Shown here in pieces: positions 6,574 to 13,100 of a DNA stretch of 21,805 bases. A program made the position numbers and the translations under genes. Source of the stretch: an uncultured Veillonella sp. (lineage in GTDB: Bacteria > Bacillota > Negativicutes > Veillonellales > Veillonellaceae); contig NZ_CAKPTN010000012.1 in NCBI RefSeq assembly GCF_934190855.1, positions 1-21,805 of the forward strand, in the 5' to 3' direction. The notes under the pieces were generated by a model. It did not search any database, was not told the origin of the DNA, and was given only the letters and a program-made list of their open reading frames with translations. Each line of letters starts with the position of its first letter. The first letter of the stretch is position 1.

Positions 6574-7488
6574 TTAGAATTTAAACGTTTTGAATTAAGA
6601 GATAAACCATTGATCGACAAGTATTTTGAACAACATCATTATGAAGCATCTGACAACTGTTTCACTACCTTGTTTATGTGGCAAGATCCGTACGGCATCC
6701 GTTGGGCTGAAGAAAATGGCGTGTTGTACATCCAAGGTGGCGGTAAGCGTGAAACATTCCTATTGCCTCCATTTGCTGGTAAAGATGCTAAGTTCCTTGA
6801 TGGTTTATTGCGCGCTAAAGAATGGTTCGTAGAAAATAAATTGCCATTCCGCTTTAAAGGTGTTAGCAAAGCAGTAAAAGAGCGTATGGAAGACCTATGT
6901 CCTGGTCGCTATGAGTTCACACCCGACCGCGATAACTACGAATACATTTACAAATCTGAAGATCTTATCAATTTGTCTGGTAAGAAGTTCCGTCAAAAGA
7001 AAAATCATTTAAACCAATTCCGCATGCAATATTCTAACTATGAGTACTTGCCAATTACGGAAGATATCATTCCATTATGTCGCGAAACAGCAGCGTCTTG
7101 GGTGGAAACTCACCACGAAGAAGGTATCGAAGACGAATTAGTAGCTATTAATTTGTTGTTCGATAACTGGGAAGCACTAGGCCTTAAAGGCGGCGCCATT
7201 AAATTGTTTGGACGCGTGGAAGCCTTCAGTATCGGTGAAATCTTAAATGATAGAATTGCTTTGATTCATATTGAAAAAGCAAATCCAGATATTCGTGGTT
7301 TGTACCAAGCGATTAACAATGAATTCATTCGTCATGAATTTAGTGAAGTTGAATTCATCAACCGTGAAGAAGACATGGGCCTGCCTGGTCTTCGTCAAGC
7401 AAAAGAATCTTACAACCCAGATCACTTTGCTGAAAAATATGACGCAGTATATGCTAACGAAGCAGATAATGCGACAGGCGGTAAATAA
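6571..7488 (+). CDS. DUF2156 / phosphatidylglycerol lysyltransferase C-terminal-like protein
   Basis: Protein of the DUF2156 (LPG_synthase_C-like) family: a double acetyltransferase-like (GNAT) fold related to the catalytic part of MprF, but without membrane helices, so a soluble aminoacyl- or acyl-transferase of unproven substrate. Family marks: an N-terminal L-E-F-K segment with K-P-L-I-D-K-Y-F, T-L-F-M-W, the Y-I-Y-K-S-E-D-L-I-N-L-S-G-K-K-F and K-N-H-L-N-Q-F core, and a C-terminal E-F-I-N-R-E-E-D-M-G-L-P-G-L-R with Y-N-P. The first standard start, TTG 6610, would cut the conserved N-terminal segment and has no good ribosome site. AUU 6571 behind AGGAGGG restores a 305-residue protein starting like its relatives, so I use it. 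Followed by a terminator at 7494. The family is sure; the function is not. Confidence 0.85.
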   Translation: MLEFKRFELRDKPLIDKYFEQHHYEASDNCFTTLFMWQDPYGIRWAEENGVLYIQGGGKRETFLLPPFAGKDAKFLDGLLRAKEWFVENKLPFRFKGVSKAVKERMEDLCPGRYEFTPDRDNYEYIYKSEDLINLSGKKFRQKKNHLNQFRMQYSNYEYLPITEDIIPLCRETAASWVETHHEEGIEDELVAINLLFDNWEALGLKGGAIKLFGRVEAFSIGEILNDRIALIHIEKANPDIRGLYQAINNEFIRHEFSEVEFINREEDMGLPGLRQAKESYNPDHFAEKYDAVYANEADNATGGK

Positions 7489-7493
7489 AAATC

Positions 7494-7529
7494 TGAGCTA
7501 TGAAGCCGATGTGCTTCATAGCTCATTTT
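7494..7529 (+). terminator. Rho-independent terminator after the DUF2156 gene
   Basis: Perfect 12-bp stem (7494-7505 with 7514-7525), 8-base loop, then TTTT at 7526-7529. It starts 5 bases after the stop codon and separates this gene from the acetyltransferase operon. Confidence 0.9.
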
Positions 7530-7537
7530 GTTATAAT
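7529..7537 (+). promoter_or_regulatory. Extended -10 element for the acetyltransferase operon
   Basis: TGT-TATAAT directly after the preceding terminator. There is no clear -35 box, since its place falls within the terminator hairpin. If used, transcription starts near 7544 and the pentanucleotide repeat lies wholly in a leader of about 136 bases. Confidence 0.5.
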
Positions 7538-7580
7538 AGAAGTGTTAGCCTATCTATTTGTATTTAAATTGCGTATCATC

Positions 7581-7649
7581 ATGGCGATGCGATGCGATGC
7601 GATGCGATGCGATGCGATGCGATGCGATGCGATGCGATGCGACAGATAG
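7581..7649 (+). other. Possible upstream ORF crossing the repeat
   Basis: ATG 7581 opens 22 codons that read through the repeat (repeating M-R-C-D-A) and stop at TAG 7647-7649. There is no recognisable ribosome site before it, so translation is speculative. It matters because copy-number change would move its stop: one unit fewer ends it at 7666, and one unit more ends it at 7677, two bases before the acetyltransferase ATG. Confidence 0.25.
7584..7642. repeat. Pentanucleotide tandem repeat (GCGAT), 11.8 copies
   Basis: An uninterrupted, error-free tract of the 5-base unit GCGAT/GATGC over 59 bases, ending 37 bases before the ATG of the acetyltransferase gene. It is much more GC-rich than the surrounding leader. 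Perfect short tandem repeats of this length are prone to slipped-strand copy-number change during replication. The unit length is not a multiple of three and contains ATG, so each copy change shifts the frame of any upstream ORF that crosses it. Confidence 0.98.
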
Positions 7650-7679
7650 AGGCCTGTATGATATAACGAGGACATAATT

Positions 7680-8873
7680 ATGGAATTTAGAATTGCGACG
7701 GCTCAAGATACGCCACATGTGGAAAATCTTTGGGCGTACTGCTTTGAACCTAAGGAAGACCCATTCTTCCAATATTATTTTACAAATTGTTATGAACCAG
7801 AAAATACAATGGTTGGTCTAGAACAAGATCAATTGTTGAGCACCGTTCATTTGCGTCAATATAATCTTAATGTACGCGGTGCTGTACTGCCTACGAGCTA
7901 CATGGTGGGCGTTGCCACACATCCTGCGGCTCGCCGTGGCGGTGTAGGTGGTGCGCTATTGACCGCTGCCTTAGAGGAACTTCGTCAGCGCGGTCAAGCT
8001 ATGACGATTTTGATGCCTTCTAAAGCGGCTTTTTACCAACAATATGGTTGGGAACTGTATGCTCATCAATGGGTGAACACCGTGTCTCTTGAAGACTTGC
8101 GCCCTATGACGGACAAATCCTTGAGCTTTGGTTTGCTTAACAGTGTAGACCAATGGACCTTGTTAGATCCAGTATATAAAGCGTATACAGCCCGTCTTTC
8201 TGGCTATGCTGAGCGCGGTGAAAAGGAATGGAAACGCTTGCTCGGTAGCTTCTTTGCTGAGGGCGTGAATATCGCTGTAGTGCGCAATGATGAAGGTGCT
8301 ATCGAAGGATATGCGGTATATCGCTTGGGTCAACCTGAAATTCCTGTTTCTGAATTAGTTTACACTACACGTCGTGCTCAACGAGCATTGTTGAACTACT
8401 TCTATAATCACCGTTCTCAAGGTACTTCTATTCGTTGGAATGAAGGCCTTCACGATACATACTATCGTTTCTACCCAGATGGCAGAAGCGGCCATGCAAC
8501 TATGCCGTATATGATGAGTCGTATCGTTGATGTGAAAGCGGCTCTTGAAGCGATTCCTGTAAATCCTGAGGCATTGATGATGCCAATTACATTGACCTTT
8601 GGTGTTAAAGATAGCCTTTGCGCATGGAACGAAGGTCGCTACGAAGTACAATACGGCGGTGCTTTAACGCCAACCGTTAAGAAAGTATCTGATACGCTTG
8701 AAGGCGAAGTCGATCTTACTGTTGAAGTAGGCGCTTTGAGCCAACTTTTGATGGGCACCCTTACAGCACGTGACCTTGCCTTTGAAGGGAAACTTTCAGT
8801 CGGGGAAGAATGGTTAGACTATTTCGACATCCTCTATCCTGAACAAAAAACATATATTAACGAGTGGTGGTAA
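7680..8873 (+). CDS. Eis-like GNAT N-acetyltransferase with SCP2-like C-terminal domain
   Basis: GNAT-family acetyltransferase of the Eis type. Relatives (mycobacterial Eis, Bacillus and Anabaena homologues) acetylate several amines of aminoglycosides or lysine side chains in host and bacterial proteins using acetyl-CoA. Its 397 residues match the family. Domain order: an N-terminal GNAT domain with V-G-V-A-T-H-P and the acetyl-CoA pyrophosphate loop R85-x-x-G88-x-G90; L-M-P-S-K-A-A-F-Y-Q-Q-Y-G-W at about 117-130; a second, degenerate GNAT domain (about 150-285); and a C-terminal sterol-carrier-protein-2-like domain (about 290-397) ending near Trp-Trp, placing a free C-terminal carboxylate as in Eis. 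ATG 7680 follows CGAGGA at 7 bases, and a stop lies in frame just upstream (7659-7661). Expression may be switched by the repeat before it. Only one base separates it from the pseudouridine synthase gene. The substrate is unknown. Confidence 0.88.
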   Translation: MEFRIATAQDTPHVENLWAYCFEPKEDPFFQYYFTNCYEPENTMVGLEQDQLLSTVHLRQYNLNVRGAVLPTSYMVGVATHPAARRGGVGGALLTAALEELRQRGQAMTILMPSKAAFYQQYGWELYAHQWVNTVSLEDLRPMTDKSLSFGLLNSVDQWTLLDPVYKAYTARLSGYAERGEKEWKRLLGSFFAEGVNIAVVRNDEGAIEGYAVYRLGQPEIPVSELVYTTRRAQRALLNYFYNHRSQGTSIRWNEGLHDTYYRFYPDGRSGHATMPYMMSRIVDVKAALEAIPVNPEALMMPITLTFGVKDSLCAWNEGRYEVQYGGALTPTVKKVSDTLEGEVDLTVEVGALSQLLMGTLTARDLAFEGKLSVGEEWLDYFDILYPEQKTYINEWW

Positions 8874-8874
8874 T

Positions 8875-9744
8875 ATGAGCTGGAAAACGTATACGGTAAA
8901 AGAGCCGACAGAATTAACAGTCTCTAAATATGTAAAGGAACGATTTTCTCTATCCTCTCGGGATATTCAAATGATGTTTCGCAAGAAACGGGTGAAAGTA
9001 AATAGCCGTGTAGCCCATTCCCAACGAGCACTTAAAAAGGGTGATGTGCTCACGTTAGAATTACCGCAAGATAAGGATTATGGGGTAGATGTAGAAAAGG
9101 GGCCTATTACCGTTCTCTACGAAGATGCACATACCTTGGTGGTCAATAAGGATCCCTTTATGCTCGTTCACCCCGCAGGACAAACAAAGTCTTGTACATT
9201 GAGCAACTATGTAGCTGGTTATTATGCGAAGAAGGGCGTAGTTCATAAGGTTCGCCCTGTGCATCGCCTCGACCGTGATACATCGGGTTGTATTCTCTTT
9301 GGTAAAACTAAGGAAGCACAGCAGTACTACACAGATGAACTACAAGCTGGTCGTATCGACCGCATCTATTCAGGCCTTGTAGAAGGTCGCATTGATGAGG
9401 ATGGTGTTGTGGATGCGCCTATCGGGGTGGATCCAGTATTTGATAACCGCCGTGTCATCGATGAATTTGGTCAACCGGCACAAACGGAATATACCGTTCT
9501 TGGTCATGATGGGAATCATAGTTTATTGCGATTTAAACTGCTCACAGGGCGAACTCATCAAATCCGTGTACACATGGAGCACATAGGCCATCCTATCGTT
9601 GGCGATGCTATGTATGGTACACGTAACAAACCTTATACACGTCAATGCTTACATGCATCGGAATTGACCTTTGTACCTTATGGTAAGGACGAAGCGATTA
9701 CGGTGACTTGTGAAGTAGGGGACGAATTTGGTCGTGAAAAATAG
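8875..9744 (+). CDS. RluA-family RNA pseudouridine synthase
   Basis: Isomerises specific uridines of rRNA or tRNA to pseudouridine. 289 residues, complete: an N-terminal S4-like RNA-binding segment (about 14-65, with V-K-V-N in the loop) and the catalytic domain. The signature H130-R-L-D-R-D-T-S-G138 holds the catalytic Asp133, and further marks are V-N-K near 90-92, L-T-G-R-T-H-Q-I-R-V-H and G-H-P-I-V-G-D. It starts one base after the stop codon of the Eis-like gene with no separate promoter, so the two are co-transcribed and it too would be affected by changes in the leader repeat. It belongs to the RluD/YlyB-like group; the target site cannot be assigned from sequence alone. Confidence 0.93.
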   Translation: MSWKTYTVKEPTELTVSKYVKERFSLSSRDIQMMFRKKRVKVNSRVAHSQRALKKGDVLTLELPQDKDYGVDVEKGPITVLYEDAHTLVVNKDPFMLVHPAGQTKSCTLSNYVAGYYAKKGVVHKVRPVHRLDRDTSGCILFGKTKEAQQYYTDELQAGRIDRIYSGLVEGRIDEDGVVDAPIGVDPVFDNRRVIDEFGQPAQTEYTVLGHDGNHSLLRFKLLTGRTHQIRVHMEHIGHPIVGDAMYGTRNKPYTRQCLHASELTFVPYGKDEAITVTCEVGDEFGREK

Positions 9745-9747
9745 TAA

Positions 9748-9776
9748 TTGCTTTTATAAGTATCATCAACTATAAT
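9748..9776 (+). promoter_or_regulatory. Promoter for the candidate small RNA
   Basis: TTGCTT (9748-9753) and TATAAT (9771-9776) with the ideal 17-bp spacer, beginning 4 bases after the pseudouridine synthase stop codon. It predicts a transcript start near 9783. Confidence 0.65.
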
Positions 9777-9785
9777 CTACATGAT

Positions 9786-9880
9786 GATGTGGTCATAGAG
9801 CGTGCCACGTAAAATAAAGAAAGCTCAATCGCTAGATGTGGACATAGAGCGTGCCACGTAAAACAAAAAAAGCTCAATCG
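9786..9880. repeat. Two tandem 46-bp direct repeats, period 49
   Basis: Copies at 9786-9831 and 9835-9880 match at 43 of 46 positions, separated by CTA. Each contains GTGG...CCAC and GAGC...GCTC pairings and the palindrome CGTG-C-CACG, so each can fold. Only two copies are present, with a 3-base gap, so this is not a CRISPR array. Confidence 0.93.
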
Positions 9881-9948
9881 ATGATAAACAAATATAGCTA
9901 TTGATGATTGTGTATTCTTGTATACAAAAAACAATAGTGATAAAAACT

Positions 9949-9987
9949 CATAGTCTATGCGTCAAAAGCATAGACTATGTTTTTTTT
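9949..9987 (+). terminator. Strong rho-independent terminator
   Basis: Perfect 12-bp stem (9949-9960 with 9968-9979), a 7-base loop and eight T at 9980-9987. It ends the acetyltransferase/pseudouridine synthase operon and/or the small RNA candidate. Confidence 0.95.
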
Positions 9988-10056
9988 ATATTTTCAATTC
10001 CCAGTGGACAGGAGTATACTGTGTATAGACATAAAATTCTATAGACTATAAAGTTT

Positions 10057-10091
10057 ATGATTTTATCATGAAATAGTTTGTTAGTTATACT
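10057..10091 (+). promoter_or_regulatory. Probable gltB promoter with palindrome over the -35 box
   Basis: TTATCA (10063-10068) and TATACT (10086-10091) with a 17-bp spacer. A palindrome ATGAT-TTT-ATCAT (10057-10069) covers the -35 box and is a candidate operator. The transcript would start near 10098. A weaker alternative promoter (TAGACA 10026-10031, TATAAA 10047-10052, 15-bp spacer) lies upstream. Confidence 0.5.
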
Positions 10092-10095
10092 TTCA

Positions 10096-10139
10096 CCAAG
10101 CCCGAACGGAACGATGCCGCAGTGCTTGGGATGATCAAG
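10096..10139 (+). promoter_or_regulatory. Structured element in the gltB leader
   Basis: CCAAGC (10096-10101) pairs with GCTTGG (10124-10129), enclosing CGG (10107-10109) with CCG (10117-10119). CTTG inside the right arm can instead pair with CAAG (10136-10139), which lies 8 bases before the ribosome site. The two pairings exclude each other. This could be a leader switch or a DNA operator; I cannot match it to a named riboswitch. The predicted start near 10098 would trim the outer base pairs. Confidence 0.4.
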
Positions 10140-10160
10140 TGATATGAAGGAGTGCACGTT

Positions 10161-13100
10161 ATGGATATGAATCAGAGCACAATTAAGCAACAACGTCTAG
10201 ATCAAGCTAGACTCGAAGCCAATGGTATGTACAGCAGCCAATTTGAAAAGGATGCATGCGGCATGGGCTTTGTCGTTAATATTAAGGGTAAAAAATCCCA
10301 TGATATTATTGATGATGGTTTGCGCATTTTAGAGCGCCTTGAGCACCGTGGTGGTGCAGGTGCCGATAAGGACACAGGGGATGGCGCCGGTATTTTAGTA
10401 CAAATTCCTCATGAGTTCTTTAAACGCGAATGCGAAGTGCTTGGCATTAACTTGCCTTCTGCTGGTGATTACGGCGTAGGTATGGTCTTTGCCCATAAAT
10501 ATGAAAGTCTTCGTAACGAGCAAAAACGCATTTTTGAAGAGGTTGTACGCGAAGAAGGTCAAGTTGTTCTCGGCTGGCGTGAAGTACCAGTCGATGGTAC
10601 GAAGGTTGGTCAAGAGGCCGCAGCTATTCGTCCTTGGATGATTCAAATTCTCATCGGCAAAGGTCCAGATGTAACGAATAATAAAGAATTCGAACGCAAA
10701 TTGTACATCATCCGTAAATTGGCGGAAAAACGCATCATTCCGTTGAGCAAGGAGTTATCTAGCGACTTCTATATCGCATCTTTGTCCTCTAAAACAATTG
10801 TATATAAAGGTATGTTAACACCTGGTCAATTGCGTGACTTCTACCTTGATTTGAGCGACCTTGATTTCACATCTGCGTTGGCAATGGTTCACTCTCGTTT
10901 CAGTACGAATACATTCCCAAGCTGGGCTCGGGCGCATCCTAACCGTTTCTTAGTGCATAATGGTGAAATCAACACGATTCGCGGTAACGTAAACTGGATT
11001 AATGCTCGTGAAGGTAAAGCAGAATCTCCATTATTCCCAGATATTAAAAAGGTATTCCCTGTAGTAGATGATAGTGGTTCTGACTCCGCTATGTTTGACA
11101 ATACATTGGAATTCTTGCACATGACAGGTCGTTCCTTGCCTCATGCAATCATGATGATGATTCCTGAGCCTTGGGAACGCAATAATCTCATGAGCAAAGA
11201 AAAACATGACTTCTATGAGTTCAATAGCTTCATGATGGAACCATGGGATGGTCCTGCTGCAATGGGCTTCACTGATGGTACAGTTATCGGTGGCGTACTT
11301 GACCGTAATGGTTTGCGTCCTGCTCGTTACTATGTAACAACTGATGATCGTGTTATCATGGCGTCTGAAGTTGGTGTTGTGAACGAAAACGCTGAAAATA
11401 TTCGCGCTAAAGGTCGCTTGGAACCAGGCAAAATGCTTCTCATCGATACAGAGGAACAACGCATTATTTCCGATGAAGAAATCAAGCAACGGGTTGCTAC
11501 TGAATTGCCATATGATGAATGGGTAAAAGAACACGTTATCCACTTGTCTGAAATTACCCAAGCCGATGAAAGCGACATTCCTAAAGTAGAGGACTTGTTC
11601 AAAAATCAACAAGCCTTTGGTTATACGCAAGAAGACCTTGTACGCATGATTGTACCTATGGCAAAGGATGGTAAAGACCCTGTAGGTGCTATGGGTGCCG
11701 ATGCTCCACTTGCTATCTTGTCCGATAAACCACAATTGTTATACAGCTACTTCAAGCAAATGTTCGCCCAAGTAACAAATCCTCCAATCGATTCCATTCG
11801 GGAGGAAATGGTTACATCTACTCGGGTTATGCTTGGTAACTCTGGTAACTTAACAGATCCAAACAAAGCTGGTACGTATGCGTTATCCATGCGTACACCA
11901 ATCCTTACAAATCAAGAATTGGCGTCTATCAAGGCTCTTGACTGCCGTCGCATGAAATCCGTTACATTGCCAATCCTCTTCGATCCAACTAAGGGTGCTG
12001 AAGGCTTGCGCGATGCATTAGATGAATTATGCGCTAAAGCAGAAGAAGCAGCACGTACAGAGCAAAATGTATTAATTTTATCCGACCGTGGCGTCGATGA
12101 AAATCATGCACCAATTCCAGCATTATTGGCTGTAGCGGCTGTTCACAATCACTTGATTAACAAGGTATTGCGTACAGAAATCGGTCTTATCCTCGAATCT
12201 GGTGAGCCACGCGAAGTTCATCATTTCTGTACATTAATCGGTTATGGTGTAACAGCTATCAATCCATACTTGGCTCTTGAAACTGTACGCGATTTACAAG
12301 CTCGTAAACGCCTTGGCGATATTACACCAGAACAAGCTGAAAAGAACTACATCAAAGCAGCTGTAGGCGGTATCATGAAGGTTATGTCCAAAATGGGTAT
12401 TTCCACAGTTCGCTCCTACCATGGTGCACAAATCTTTGAAGCCTTGGGCTTAAATACTAACTTCATCAACAAGTTCTTTGTAAATACGCCAACACGTATC
12501 GGAGGTATAGGCCTTGGCGGTGTAGCACACGAAGCCTTAGCTCGTTATGAACGTGCTTTCAAATCCGACGAAACTGTACTCGAACCAGGTGGTTGGTACG
12601 GTCCTGTAAAAGATGGTGAAGAGCATTTGTTCAATCCTAAGACTATCGATCTTTTACAAGAATCCCTTATCAATAGCGACTATGCTAAGTATAAAGAATA
12701 TTCTAAAGCGATTCGCAATGATTACCACGTTACATTGCGTTCCTTGATGGAGTTGAACTACCCAGTAGGTGGCGGTATTCCTATTGAAGAAGTTGAAGCC
12801 GAAGAATCCATCGTAAAACGCTTTAAAGCGGGCGCTATGAGTTATGGTGCCATCAGTAAAGAGGCGCATGAAGCGATTGCTATCGCAATGAACCGACTTG
12901 GCTCTACATCTAACTCTGGTGAAGGTGGCGAAGATGTAGCTCGTTTCAAACCATTGCCAAACGGCGACAGCATGAACTCCGAAGTAAAACAGATCGCTTC
13001 TGGTCGTTTCGGTGTAACTGCGAACTACCTCATCCACGCAAAAGAGTTGCAAATTAAATGTGCTCAAGGTGCTAAACCAGGTGAAGGTGGTCAATTACCA

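Larger units (their letters stand above)
9783..9987 (+). ncRNA. Candidate small RNA of about 205 nt with tandem repeats
   Basis: No ORF with a ribosome site lies here, yet the stretch is bracketed by a good promoter (9748-9776) and a strong intrinsic terminator (9949-9987). Its 5' half consists of two 46-base repeats. The middle contains CTATTG (9898-9903), which can pair with CAATAG (9932-9937). It resembles no RNA family I know: it is not 6S, tmRNA or RNase P. An alternative is a long 3' untranslated region of the acetyltransferase operon that ends at the same terminator. Confidence 0.5.

Noticed and set aside
6610..7488. TTG 6610 as the start of the DUF2156 gene
   Set aside because: It would lose 13 conserved N-terminal residues and has no good ribosome site; AGGAGGG at 6558 points to AUU 6571.
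7639..7667. Promoter GCGACA-17-TATAAC at the right edge of the pentanucleotide repeat
   Set aside because: Spacing and an extended -10 (TGA-TATAAC) look good, but the transcript would begin near 7674, after the ribosome binding site at 7667-7672, so it could not serve the acetyltransferase gene well.
7554..7772. Minus-strand ORF with repeating A-S-H-R-I residues
   Set aside because: It is only the pentanucleotide repeat read on the other strand, with no ribosome site, and overlaps the real gene start.
9786..9880. CRISPR array
   Set aside because: Only two 46-bp copies separated by 3 bases, no spacers and no cas genes in the window.
11031..11735. 234-codon minus-strand ORF inside gltB
   Set aside because: It lies antisense to highly conserved gltB coding sequence, has no family resemblance and no ribosome site; a codon-usage shadow.
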